Program-made: the position numbers and the translations under genes
Notes under the pieces: model-generated
Seen by the model: only the letters and a program-made list of their open reading frames with translations
What the model was told of the DNA's origin: nothing
The model's database searches: none
In this document: positions 8,688-16,759 of the stretch, one piece after another
Position numbering within the stretch: the first letter of the stretch is position 1
Layout of the letters: every line of letters begins with the position of its first letter
Origin: Granulosicoccus sp963833195
Lineage (GTDB): Bacteria; Pseudomonadota; Gammaproteobacteria; Granulosicoccales; Granulosicoccaceae
Length of the DNA: 64,000 nt
Assembly (NCBI GenBank): GCA_963833195.1
Contig: CAWHXF010000028.1
Location: 558,001 to 622,000, forward strand
Reading direction: 5' to 3'

Positions 8688-8936
8688 CGCCGGCGCATCG
8701 GCGCGCTCGCCGCATTTCCGGCGCCGGGTGCTCGCGCGTCGTCGTGTCGCCATTCCCGAGACCCTCCTTTTCCGCACACGTCCCGGTTGCCCCCGTCGCG
8801 GTGACGGGATCGTGACGCCGTTCCTCCCTCCCCTCGCTTCCTGCGCCTACAGTGCGCGGCAACTTCCCGGCACGCGCCGGGCGGACGCCAGAAGAGCCGG
8901 CAGCCAGCCGGCCGCAGCAAGGGACCCGGGAGGCTC

Positions 8937-9467
8937 ATGCGTAATCGCATCGCGACCAGCGCCGCACGTTTCGTCGCACGCTTCGTGGCCATGACCATGC
9001 TCTTCGGTGGCGCCGCCATCGCCAGCGAGACGGCCGAGGCCGCCGACGTCGATCGGCCCGACGGCTACCTGGTGTTCAACACCTTCGCCTGGCACTTCGA
9101 GAACTCGGACGAGCGCAAAGACTTCACGCCCGGCATCGGTCTGGAGTACTCGCCGTCGAACCGCATCGGCTTCCACGCCGGCACGCTGTCCGACAGCTTC
9201 GGCTACCAGGCCCGCTACGGCGGCATCCACTACTCGACGCCGCGCTTCTTCGCCGACCGCGTACGGCTGATGGTCGGCGCCACGGCCCTGCACAAGAAGT
9301 ACAAGATCAGGGACGAGCCCGAGACCAAGATCGTGCCGCTGCCCGCCATCGAGATCTCGCTCACCGACCGTGCGGTGCTGAACCTCAGCGGCTCGCCGGA
9401 CGTGGACTTCGGCGACATCAGCAACAACAAGGTCGTCTGGCTGCAGTTCAAGCTCGGGCTGATCTGA
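8937..9467 (+). CDS. Putative outer-membrane beta-barrel protein
   Basis: 176 residues with a signal peptide (MRNRIATSAARF... cleaved near IASETAEA) and short alternating strands such as YLVFNTFAWHF, GIGLEYSPSNRIGFHAG and ARYGGIHYSTP, ending in VVWLQFKLGLI. The size and strand pattern suggest a small barrel of the PagP/YfaZ type, but no diagnostic residues are certain. GGGAGG lies four bases before the ATG. A strong terminator follows 109 bases after the stop. Confidence 0.7.
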   Translation: MRNRIATSAARFVARFVAMTMLFGGAAIASETAEAADVDRPDGYLVFNTFAWHFENSDERKDFTPGIGLEYSPSNRIGFHAGTLSDSFGYQARYGGIHYSTPRFFADRVRLMVGATALHKKYKIRDEPETKIVPLPAIEISLTDRAVLNLSGSPDVDFGDISNNKVVWLQFKLGLI

Positions 9468-9575
9468 TCGGACGAGAGCCCCGCGCACGAGCGTCGCCGC
9501 CCCGGCAAGCCCGACGTCCCCACCCCCTTCGCCACCGGCCCCGCAGGACGCGGACGCCGGTCCGTGTTTCCCCTT

Positions 9576-9608
9576 CGGCCGGCCCACGTGGTCGGCCGTT
9601 TTCTTTAT
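9576..9608 (+). terminator. Rho-independent terminator
   Basis: A nine-base-pair stem (one G-T pair) with a five-base loop CACGT at 9576-9598 is followed directly by TTTTCTTTATT. It terminates the outer-membrane protein gene and ends at the stop codon of convergent prmB. Confidence 0.85.
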
Positions 9609-10547
9609 TCAGGAAGGGCCGGCACCGGCCTCGCCGAAGCGCGCGACCAGCGCCTCGCGCCGCACCGCGAACACCCCGTCGCCGCCGTTCTCGAAATCGA
9701 TCCATTCGAGCTCCAGATCGGGGTAGGCCCGGGCCAGCGCCTCGCCGCTGTTGCCGACCTCCACGACCAGCGCGCCGCCCGGGGCCAGCACCGCCGGCGC
9801 CTCCGCGAGCATGCGGTGCACGAGATCGAGCCCGTCCTCGCCCGCCCCGAGACCCATCGGCGGCTCGCGCAGGTACTCCTCGGGCATTGCCGCCAGATCG
9901 GCCGCGTCCACGTAGGGCGGGTTCGACAGGATCAGCTCGTAGGGTCCGTGCACGGGCTCGTACAACGAGCCCTGCAGCAGGTGCACGCGATCCTGCAGCG
10001 CGTGCAGGCGCACGTTGTCGGCGGCGAGCGCCAGCGCATCGACCGACAGATCGCTTGCGTCCACGTCCGCCAGGGGCAGCGCGTGCGCGCAGGCGATGGC
10101 GATGCAGCCGCCGCCGGTGCACAGGTCCAGCACGCGCACCGGGACATCGCTCGCCACCAGGCCCGGAAGCCCCGCGACGATCAGCTCCGCGAGCGGCGAG
10201 CGCGGCACCAGCGCGCGCGCGTCGCACAGAAGCTCGTGACCCGCGAACCAGGCGCGTCCCGTCAGGTAGGCGGTCGGCACGCGCTCCTCGATCCGGCGCT
10301 GCAGCAGCGCATCGACGGCGCGCAGCTCGCTCGGCGTGAGCCTGCGCGCGTAGTCGGGCGCCACGACCGGCGACAGGCCCACGGCGTGCAGCACGAGCCA
10401 GGCGGCCTCGTCCACGGGGTTGTCGGTGCCGTGCCCGAAGGCGACGCCCGCGGCGTCGAGCCGGTGCGCCGCGGCGACGATGGTCTCGTCCAGACGCGCA
10501 GGAGGGTCCGCCGGGACGGTCGGCACGGCGGCTTGATCGGGGCTCAT
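9609..10547 (-). CDS. prmB: Ribosomal protein uL3 N5-glutamine methyltransferase PrmB
   Basis: 312 residues. The SAM-binding motif VLDLCTGGGCIAIACA and the catalytic SNPPYVD motif identify an N5-glutamine methyltransferase. The N-terminal helical part with FGHGTDNPVDEAAWLVLHA is typical of PrmB rather than PrmC. It methylates a glutamine of ribosomal protein L3. The ATG at 10547 lies eight bases after a TATACT box, suggesting a leaderless message, and is divergent from the SCO1 gene. Confidence 0.9.
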   Translation of the reverse strand: MSPDQAAVPTVPADPPARLDETIVAAAHRLDAAGVAFGHGTDNPVDEAAWLVLHAVGLSPVVAPDYARRLTPSELRAVDALLQRRIEERVPTAYLTGRAWFAGHELLCDARALVPRSPLAELIVAGLPGLVASDVPVRVLDLCTGGGCIAIACAHALPLADVDASDLSVDALALAADNVRLHALQDRVHLLQGSLYEPVHGPYELILSNPPYVDAADLAAMPEEYLREPPMGLGAGEDGLDLVHRMLAEAPAVLAPGGALVVEVGNSGEALARAYPDLELEWIDFENGGDGVFAVRREALVARFGEAGAGPS

Positions 10548-10555
10548 CGGACGCC

Positions 10556-10563
10556 AGTATAGT
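10556..10563. promoter_or_regulatory. Shared bidirectional -10 element for prmB and SCO1
   Basis: The eight bases AGTATAGT read TATACT on the minus strand (10561 to 10556) and TATAGT on the plus strand (10558-10563). The minus reading is eight bases from the prmB ATG and the plus reading six bases from the SCO1 ATG. Both transcripts would be leaderless, and the two promoters could not be occupied at once. The whole intergenic gap is only 22 bases. Confidence 0.6.
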
Positions 10564-10569
10564 GGTGTG

Positions 10570-11259
10570 ATGAAGCGCCACTTCCGTTCTCCTCTCGTCG
10601 CCGTCGCGCTCGTCGCGGGCATCGCGGGCGTCGCCGCATCGGTCCTGGTGGGCGGGGCGCGCGAACCGGACGCCGCGGCGGGCGATGCGACGACCGCCGA
10701 CGGCGAAGCCCTGCGCGACGTGCAGGCGAAGCTCGTCAACACGCTCGCGCTGCCCGCGGACTTCCGCACCGTGCCGGACTTCGATCTGGTGGGCGGCGAC
10801 GGAGCGCCGCTCACGCAGGGGTTCCTGGACGGACGCTGGACGCTCGCCTTCTTCGGCTACACGCACTGCCCCGACGTCTGCCCCATCACGCTGCAGGTCA
10901 TGAAGGGCGTGGTGGCCGACCTCGAAGCGCGCGACGCGGAGCCCGTGCAGGTCGCCTTCTTCACCGTGGACCCGAAGCGCGACACCGCCGAGCGCATGGG
11001 CGAGTACGTGAGCTTCTTCGACGAGGACTTCGTGGGCGTCACCGGGGAGCTCGACGACGTGCTGTCGCTGACCCGCGAGCTCGGCATCGTGGCCTCCTAC
11101 ACCGCGAACGAGTCCGATCCCGACGCGTACCTCGTCGACCACACCGCGTCGATGCTGCTGATCGATCCCGAGCGTCGCGTGCGCGCGAAGTTCAACCCCC
11201 CGCACGAGGCCGACGGCATCGTGGCCGACTACCTCACGCTCATGGCGGCATTCAACTGA
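10570..11259 (+). CDS. SCO1/SenC-family copper chaperone
   Basis: 229 residues: one N-terminal membrane anchor (about 9-28) and a thioredoxin-fold domain with the copper-binding motif CPDVC (Cys100, Cys104) and its partner histidine in DHTAS (about 191). SCO proteins deliver copper to the CuA site of cytochrome c oxidase or act as thiol reductases in the periplasm. ATG at 10570 is chosen over GTG at 10567 because it sits exactly at the expected transcription start. The stop overlaps the psd start (ATGA). Confidence 0.9.
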   Translation: MKRHFRSPLVAVALVAGIAGVAASVLVGGAREPDAAAGDATTADGEALRDVQAKLVNTLALPADFRTVPDFDLVGGDGAPLTQGFLDGRWTLAFFGYTHCPDVCPITLQVMKGVVADLEARDAEPVQVAFFTVDPKRDTAERMGEYVSFFDEDFVGVTGELDDVLSLTRELGIVASYTANESDPDAYLVDHTASMLLIDPERRVRAKFNPPHEADGIVADYLTLMAAFN

Positions 11260-12197
11260 TGACGGTCGACACCGCCGCGCACGCGGACACCGCGCACCCC
11301 GCCCTGCACGCGCTCGAGACTTCCGCGCGTGTGCCCGGCCGGGCGACGTGGAGCGACCGGCTGAAGACCTTCGCCGTCGCGCCGCTGCCGCAGCACCTGC
11401 TGTCGCGCGCGGTGCTGTGGGCCACGCGCAGATCCTCGGCGCTCACCACGCCCGTGGTGCGCCGCTTCGCCGCGGCCTACGACGTACAGATGCAGGACGC
11501 CGTGCAGCCCGATCTCGACGCCTACGACACCTTCAACGCGTTCTTCACGCGCGCGCTGCGGCCCGAGGCCCGCCCCGTGGCGCAGGCGCCGGACGCCATC
11601 GCCTCCCCGGCCGACGGGCGCATCTCGGGCATCGGCCGCGTGCGCGACGCGCGCGTGCTGCAGGCCAAGGGCGTCGACTACTCGCTGCTGCAACTGCTCG
11701 GCGGCGACGGCGAGGCCACCGAGCGCTTCGCCGACGGCGGCTTCGCGACGGTGTACCTGTCGCCGCGCGACTACCATCGGCTGCACATGCCGCGCACCGG
11801 CACGCTGCTGAGCCAGACGCACGTGCCCGGACGGCTCTGGAGCGTCGGGCCGCACGCGGTGCGTGCGCTGGACGGCCTGTTCACGCGGAACGAGCGCGTC
11901 ATCGCGCAGTTCGATACCGAACACGGTCGCATGGCGCTGGTGCTGGTCGGCGCCATCAACGTCGCCGCCATCGAGACCGTGTGGGCGGGGCTCGTGACGC
12001 CGCCGCAGAAGGCCGGCATCACGCGCATCGACTACAGCGGGGACGAGCGCATCGTCCTGCAGCGCGGCGAGGAAATGGGCCGCTTCAACATGGGCTCGAC
12101 CGTCATCGCGCTGTTCGAGCATCCGTGCGAATGGAACGAGGCGCTCGGCGCCGAGTCGCCCGTGAAGATGGGCGAGGGGCTCGGGCGGCTGCGCTGA
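11259..12197 (+). CDS. psd: Phosphatidylserine decarboxylase proenzyme
   Basis: 312 residues, close to the usual length of proteobacterial Psd. The segments FNAFFTRALRPEARP, SPADGRI, LSPRDYHRLHMP and KGEEMGRF-like EEMGRFNMGST mark the family. Self-cleavage at the GST motif (about residue 279) forms the pyruvoyl cofactor; the usual LGST reads MGST here. It makes phosphatidylethanolamine at the inner membrane. It overlaps the SCO1 gene by one base and is therefore probably in its operon. Confidence 0.92.
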   Translation: MTVDTAAHADTAHPALHALETSARVPGRATWSDRLKTFAVAPLPQHLLSRAVLWATRRSSALTTPVVRRFAAAYDVQMQDAVQPDLDAYDTFNAFFTRALRPEARPVAQAPDAIASPADGRISGIGRVRDARVLQAKGVDYSLLQLLGGDGEATERFADGGFATVYLSPRDYHRLHMPRTGTLLSQTHVPGRLWSVGPHAVRALDGLFTRNERVIAQFDTEHGRMALVLVGAINVAAIETVWAGLVTPPQKAGITRIDYSGDERIVLQRGEEMGRFNMGSTVIALFEHPCEWNEALGAESPVKMGEGLGRLR

Positions 12198-12203
12198 CGG
12201 ACC

Positions 12204-12721
12204 TCAGGCGGTGCGCGCATCGTCCGGGTCGAACGGGCCCAGCGCGGCTTCGAGCCGCGCCGCTCCCGACGCAGCAGCGCGCGCGCGTCGTCGGCGTCGC
12301 GCTCGAACCAGGCCGCCGTCGAGCCCAGCCTGAACGAGTAGCCCCACCGGTCCATGTCGGCCAGCATGCGCGCGCGGTCCATGCCCGCGACGCGGTCGGC
12401 CAGCAGGATCTGCAGGCAGCACACGGCCGATTCCTCGACGGCCGTGCCGCCGGCGTCGGTGTGCAGCCGCGCGCGCCGCGCCTCGTCCATCATCAGCCAG
12501 TGTCCGCCCTCGTGCAGCGCCGAGTGCACGGGCGTGTCCGCGCGCACGTACAACGCGTCCCCGATGAGGCCGGCCTCGTCGTCGCCCCAATGGCTGCCCG
12601 GGATGGGCGCATCGTCGTCCACCCGGGCGATGCGCAGGCCGGCCGGCCCCAGCAGCGCCGTCAGCGCGGGCAGGCCGACGTCGCGCACGCGCAGCACGTC
12701 GGTATCCCCGTGCGGGCTCAC
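12204..12721 (-). CDS. EpmC-like HExxH protein (EF-P hydroxylase candidate), frameshifted near its end
   Basis: The GTG at 12721 overlaps the epmA stop (GTGA). The protein of about 172 residues contains VHSALHEGGHW followed by EARRARL, which parallels SAIHEISHW...ARREL of E. coli EpmC (YfcM), the iron-dependent hydroxylase of modified EF-P. Lengths also agree (172 versus 182). The frame runs open from 12721 to about 12270, then must shift by one base to reach the natural stop at 12204 (ending LGPFDPDDARTA). Without the shift it runs antisense into psd. A missing base around 12262-12275, real or a sequencing error, explains this. The EpmC assignment is by motif and context, not alignment. Confidence 0.6.
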
Positions 12722-13710
12722 GCGCGGTCTCCGGCGAAGGCCATGACGGCATCGATGTCGTCCGTGCCCGCGAGCACCATCAGCAGCCGCTCGAGCCCGA
12801 GCGCCACGCCCGCGCAGTCCGGCAGGCCCGCCTCGAGCGCCGCGAGCAGGCGCTCGTCGAGCGGCACCGCGGGCTGGCCGCGTCGCTCGCGCAGCCCGAG
12901 GTCCGCCTCGAAGCGGCGGCGCTGCTCGGCGGCGTCGCTGAGCTCGTGGTAGCCGTTCGCGAGCTCCAGCGCGCCGGCGTACAGCTCGAAGCGCGCCGCC
13001 ACCGTGCGTCCGTGAGCGTCGGTGCACAGCCGCGCAAGGGATGCGCGTCCCGCGGGCCAGCCGGTGACGAACACCATGCGCCCGGTCGGCAGGCGCGGCA
13101 GCACGAACTCGTCGAACAGCAGGTCCACGGCCGCGTCCGGTTCGTCGTCGCGCATGCCGTCCGGCCACGAGGCGCCGCGCGCGCGGAACAGCGCGGCGAT
13201 CTCGGTCACGCCGAGCGCCTCGGGCCACTCGCCCGCCACGTCGCGCACGAGCTCCCCGTGCGACAGCCGCTCGAACGGCGCGCGCGTCGCCTCGTGCCCG
13301 TCGGCGACGGCGCGCACCAGCGCCTCCACGTCCGCCATCATCGCGTCCAGGTCGAAGCCGGTGCGGTACCACTCGAGCAGGTTGAACTCGACGGCGTGGC
13401 GCCGCCCGCGCTCGTTCGCGCGGAACACGGGGCCGAGTTGCCAGACGTCGTGGCCGTAGGCCGCGAGCAGCCGCTTGCAGGCGGACTCGGGCGAGCTCTG
13501 CAACCACAGCGGGGAGTCGGTCGGCGTGGCCGCGGTGACCAGGCTCTCGATGGCGGGGTCCGAGGTGGCGACGAGGGAGGCGACCGGCGTGGCGACCTCG
13601 AGCACGCCCTGGCCGTCCAGGTAGCTCCTCATGCGCCGGCGCACGTCGGCGGCGAGCCGCAACGCGGCGAGCGACGCACCGGGCCGCCAGTGCGCGGCCG
13701 GACGCGGCAT
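12718..13710 (-). CDS. epmA: EF-P--(R)-beta-lysine ligase EpmA (PoxA/GenX)
   Basis: 330 residues resembling the class II lysyl-tRNA synthetase catalytic core without the anticodon domain, as expected for EpmA. Motif 2 (FRANERGRRHAVEFNLLEWYR) and motif 3 (GVALGLERLLM) are visible, plus LQSSPESACKRLLA. It attaches beta-lysine to Lys34 of EF-P. efp is 19 bases upstream and the EpmC-like gene overlaps downstream, so substrate and modification enzymes form one operon. EpmB, which makes beta-lysine, is not in the window. Confidence 0.93.
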   Translation of the reverse strand: MPRPAAHWRPGASLAALRLAADVRRRMRSYLDGQGVLEVATPVASLVATSDPAIESLVTAATPTDSPLWLQSSPESACKRLLAAYGHDVWQLGPVFRANERGRRHAVEFNLLEWYRTGFDLDAMMADVEALVRAVADGHEATRAPFERLSHGELVRDVAGEWPEALGVTEIAALFRARGASWPDGMRDDEPDAAVDLLFDEFVLPRLPTGRMVFVTGWPAGRASLARLCTDAHGRTVAARFELYAGALELANGYHELSDAAEQRRRFEADLGLRERRGQPAVPLDERLLAALEAGLPDCAGVALGLERLLMVLAGTDDIDAVMAFAGDRA

Positions 13711-13729
13711 GGCCGGGGCGCGGCAGGCG

Positions 13730-14296
13730 CTACTTCACGCGCGAGACGTACTCGCCGGTGCGCGTGTCGATGCGGATCTTCTCGCCCTCCTCGAGAAACA
13801 GCGGCACCTTGACCACCGCACCCGTCTCCATGTGGGCGGGCTTGGTGCCACCGGTGGCGGTGTCGCCGCGCAGCCCGGGATCGGTCTCCTTGATGACCAT
13901 CTCCACGAAGTTCGGCGGGGTGACGGCGAGCGGCTCGCCGTTGTAGAGCGTGACGGTGCACGTGGCCTCGTCCTGCAGCCAGTAGCGCGCGTCGCCGACG
14001 GCCGCCTCGCCCGCGGCGAGCTGCTCGAAGGTGCCGGGGTCCATGAAGTGCCAGGCCTCGCCGTCCGAGTACAGGTACTGCATCTCGGTGTCCATCACGT
14101 CGGCGGACTCGACCGACTCGTTGGACTTGAACGTGCGCTCCACCACGCGCCCGGTCTTCAGGTTGCGCACCTTGGTGCGCGTGAAGGCCTGACCCTTGCC
14201 GGGCTTGACGAACTCGTTGCTGACGATGGAATGGGGGTCGCCGTCCAGCATGATCTTGAGGCCGCCCTTGAATTCGTTCGTGCCGTAGTTCGCCAT
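13730..14296 (-). CDS. efp: Translation elongation factor P
   Basis: 188 residues, the standard length, ending in GEYVSRVK. The modification loop KPGKGQAF places the target lysine at position 34, as in E. coli EF-P. It relieves ribosome stalling at polyproline stretches. The first gene of the efp-epmA-epmC-like operon; a TATACT box lies about 62 bases upstream. Confidence 0.96.
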   Translation of the reverse strand: MANYGTNEFKGGLKIMLDGDPHSIVSNEFVKPGKGQAFTRTKVRNLKTGRVVERTFKSNESVESADVMDTEMQYLYSDGEAWHFMDPGTFEQLAAGEAAVGDARYWLQDEATCTVTLYNGEPLAVTPPNFVEMVIKETDPGLRGDTATGGTKPAHMETGAVVKVPLFLEEGEKIRIDTRTGEYVSRVK

Positions 14297-14357
14297 GGTG
14301 TCTCGCGGTTGGACGTGGGCGGGCGCCGGCCTGGGTGCGGCGCGCGCGACGGCCCGG

Positions 14358-14363
14358 AGTATA
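14358..14363 (-). promoter_or_regulatory. -10 box (TATACT) upstream of efp
   Basis: TATACT on the minus strand, giving a 5' leader of about 55 bases before the efp ATG. No convincing -35 hexamer at 16-18 bases. It stands out as an AT-rich patch in GC-rich DNA. Confidence 0.4.
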
Positions 14364-14501
14364 TAGAGGGCAACGCCCGGACTGATCGGTGCGCGGCGGC
14401 GACGCGCCGGCTCCGCGCTCGAGCGCCACCCGTCCGTTCGGCAATGAACGCGTGGCCGACTACACTCGCGCTTCCCCGTCCACGCACGCCCCACGCCGAC
14501 C

Positions 14502-15023
14502 ATGGGCCGACCGGTGCCCCTCTTGTCCCCCGACCCGACCATGGCTCCCTCGCGGGATCCGGTCTCGTCCGACGCGGCGCTCGCCTGCGTGGTCGTCGGG
14601 GCGCCGGGCGAGCACGTCGAGCGTCTGACGATGCTGCTCGAGCGCTCCGCGCACGTCGGCGAGGTCGAACGCGCGGCCGACGAGGTGATGCTGCGGCACG
14701 CGCTCGTGGTGCGACAACGGGATCTCGTCGTGATCGTGCTGGATGCCCCGGACCGGCTGCTGCCGGGCTGCCTGCTGCGCCATGCGCAGACGCGCGTGCT
14801 CGTGGTCGCGCCGGACGGTGTCAGGGGCACTCTCACGCGCTGGTTGCAGCAGGGCGCGAACGATCTCGTGTCGCCGCACGACGACGATGCGCTGTCCCAC
14901 GCCCTCGGGCGCATGGTCGACGAATGCATGCTCGGCGTCACGGCCAGGCGCCTGGATGCACAGGTGGCCGCGCTGCACCGGCGCATCGAATCGCTGGACG
15001 CACGGCTGGACGTACCGGCGTGA
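14502..15023 (+). CDS. Receiver-like domain protein (degenerate response regulator)
   Basis: 173 residues. Strand-helix alternation (ALACVVVGAPGEHVERLTMLL, DLVVIVLDAPDRLL, TRVLVVAPDG, WLQQGANDLVSPHDDDALSHAL) resembles a CheY-like receiver: the GANDLVSPHDDDAL stretch parallels the GADDYLxKPF region. The usual phospho-acceptor Asp cluster and Lys are not obvious, so it is probably degenerate. A coiled C-terminal helix (AQVAALHRRIESLDARL) follows. Its stop overlaps a GTG of the next frame, which carries a GGDEF-like region. Start could also be the ATG at 14541. Confidence 0.5.
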   Translation: MGRPVPLLSPDPTMAPSRDPVSSDAALACVVVGAPGEHVERLTMLLERSAHVGEVERAADEVMLRHALVVRQRDLVVIVLDAPDRLLPGCLLRHAQTRVLVVAPDGVRGTLTRWLQQGANDLVSPHDDDALSHALGRMVDECMLGVTARRLDAQVAALHRRIESLDARLDVPA

Positions 15024-15850
15024 CCGGCGTGGCAGGCATGACCGGCGTGGCCGCGTCCGGCCGGGGCGTGCGGGACGGCGCCGTCCGCGTCGCGCCGCCC
15101 ACCGCCTCGCCGGCCGCCAATGCCGCGGTGAACGCGGCCGCCGGCGCGCTCGACAGCGCCACCCGCCTGCCCGGCCGCAGCGCCACCCTCGGCGCGCTGC
15201 AATGCCTGCAGGCGCGTCGCGGCGGACACGCCGCGGCCCCGTTGCACCTCTGCGCGGTGCAGGTCACGCTGCCGGCGTGCGACGCCTCGTCGCGACTGGA
15301 TCGCACGCTCACGGATCTCGCGGCCTGCCGCGCCGCGGAGCTGCTGCGCAGGCACCTGCCGCCGGCACTGGTCTTCGGCCGCACGCGGCGGGACTCGCTG
15401 CTGTACGTCTGCGCCGGCGGCGAGGACGGCGGCAAGGACGGGCGCACCGCCGAGCGGCTCACGCGCGCGCTCGGCTCGCTGGGCGAGCTCGTCGATCAGG
15501 AGGGGGATCTGCGCGTGGACGTCCTGAACGGATCCGCGGACGCGGTGGCCCGGCCGGATCTTGCGGACCGGCTGGAGCGGCGGGCGCAGGACGCGCTGCT
15601 GGCCGGCGCGAGCGGGCGCGGCCGAACCCTCCGCCCCGCGCACCGCGCGCCCGCCGACGACGTCCCGATCAGGCCGCCGGCCGCCGTCGCGCGCGACGCG
15701 TTCCACGCCGGCACGCGCGCCGCGACGCGCTACATAGGCGAGGCGACGAAGGCGCCGGAGCCCCCGCTCGACGACAGCCTCGTGCCGATCCTCACGCAGA
15801 AGAGCGCAACCGCTCGATTCGCACGTCCAGCGGCGGATGCGTGGCCATGA
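15020..15850 (+). CDS. Degenerate GGDEF-like domain protein
   Basis: About 276 residues from GTG 15020 (ATG 15038 is possible). The centre (LGALQCLQARRG, LHLCAVQVTLPACD, LVFGRTRRDSLLYVCAG) follows the layout of a diguanylate cyclase domain, but the GG[DE]EF signature is absent. Together with the preceding receiver-like gene it looks like a split, inactive receiver-GGDEF protein. A 13-base direct repeat (TGACCGGCGTGGC at 15021 and 15039) marks the junction. The last 59 bases overlap convergent htpX. Composition is alanine/arginine-rich and some uncertainty about coding remains. Confidence 0.42.
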   Translation: MTGVAGMTGVAASGRGVRDGAVRVAPPTASPAANAAVNAAAGALDSATRLPGRSATLGALQCLQARRGGHAAAPLHLCAVQVTLPACDASSRLDRTLTDLAACRAAELLRRHLPPALVFGRTRRDSLLYVCAGGEDGGKDGRTAERLTRALGSLGELVDQEGDLRVDVLNGSADAVARPDLADRLERRAQDALLAGASGRGRTLRPAHRAPADDVPIRPPAAVARDAFHAGTRAATRYIGEATKAPEPPLDDSLVPILTQKSATARFARPAADAWP

Positions 15851-16655
15851 GCGTGGCGAGCTTGCCGCCGCCGGCGATCCCGAACGCCTGAAGCTGCGCC
15901 GGCAGCTCGGACGCCGAGCCGCGCTTGAGCGCCTCCAGCGCACCGATCATGTGCTCCTTGCCCGCGAGCTTCGCGCCGCCCGCGTCCGCCCGGAACTCGC
16001 GCTGGCGCGAGAACCACGCGGCGATGATGCCCGCCAGCGCGCCGAACACGACGTTGCCCAGGATGTTGCCGATGAAGAAGCCGGGCCCGTAGCCGCGGCT
16101 GCGACCGCCCGACAGCACGTTGTCGATGAGTTGCCCGAGGATGCGGCTGAAGATGATGACGAACGTGTTCAGCACCCCCTGCACGAGCCCCATGGTGACC
16201 ATGTCGCCGTTGTAGACGTGCGCCATCTCGTGGCCGAGCACGGCCTCGACCTCGCCCTTGTCCATGCCGGCCAGCAGGCCCGTCGATACCGCGACGAGCG
16301 CGTCGTTCTTGTTCCAGCCCGTGGCGAAGGCGTTCGGCGTCCCGGACTCGAAGATGCCGACGTCGGGGTGCCCGACGCCCGCCTCGTCGGCCTGGCGGTG
16401 CACCGTCTCGACCAGCCAGCGCTCGGTCGCGTTCGCAGGCTGCTGGATCAGATGGACCCGCATGGAGCGGATGGCCATCGACTTCGAGAGAAACAGCGAC
16501 ACGAACGAGCCGATGAAGCCGAACAGCGCCGCGTAGATCACGAGCGAGAGGTTGCTCGCCCCGAGGTAGCGGTCCAGCCCGAAGATCGACGTGACGATGC
16601 CGAACACGATCATCACGGCGATGTTCGTGCCGACGAGCAGCAGGATGCGGGTCAT
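15792..16655 (-). CDS. htpX: Membrane metalloprotease HtpX
   Basis: 287 residues, the usual length. Two N-terminal membrane helices (ILLLVGTNIAVMIVFGIV and LVIYAALFGFIGSFVSLFL), zinc motif HEMAHV, the downstream FRADAGGAKLAG glutamate region, and two further helices. It degrades misfolded inner-membrane proteins. GGAGGGG lies 13 bases before the ATG. Confidence 0.94.
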   Translation of the reverse strand: MTRILLLVGTNIAVMIVFGIVTSIFGLDRYLGASNLSLVIYAALFGFIGSFVSLFLSKSMAIRSMRVHLIQQPANATERWLVETVHRQADEAGVGHPDVGIFESGTPNAFATGWNKNDALVAVSTGLLAGMDKGEVEAVLGHEMAHVYNGDMVTMGLVQGVLNTFVIIFSRILGQLIDNVLSGGRSRGYGPGFFIGNILGNVVFGALAGIIAAWFSRQREFRADAGGAKLAGKEHMIGALEALKRGSASELPAQLQAFGIAGGGKLATLMATHPPLDVRIERLRSSA

Positions 16656-16759
16656 GTGAAGGCGAGCCCCTCCGGGGGCCGTGGACGTCCCGCACGGATC
16701 ATGGACGGCGACGGTCCCGCCGGGCAAGCCCGCATGCAGGATCGGGGCGCCCCGAGCCG

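Noticed and set aside
8792..8808. Hairpin CCCGTC...GACGGG as a terminator
   Set aside because: No T tract follows and the stem is only six base pairs, common by chance in GC-rich DNA.
12032..12204. C-terminal extension of the EpmC-like protein through psd in the unshifted frame
   Set aside because: It would run antisense to psd and gives non-protein-like sequence; the one-base shift gives a natural stop just past psd.
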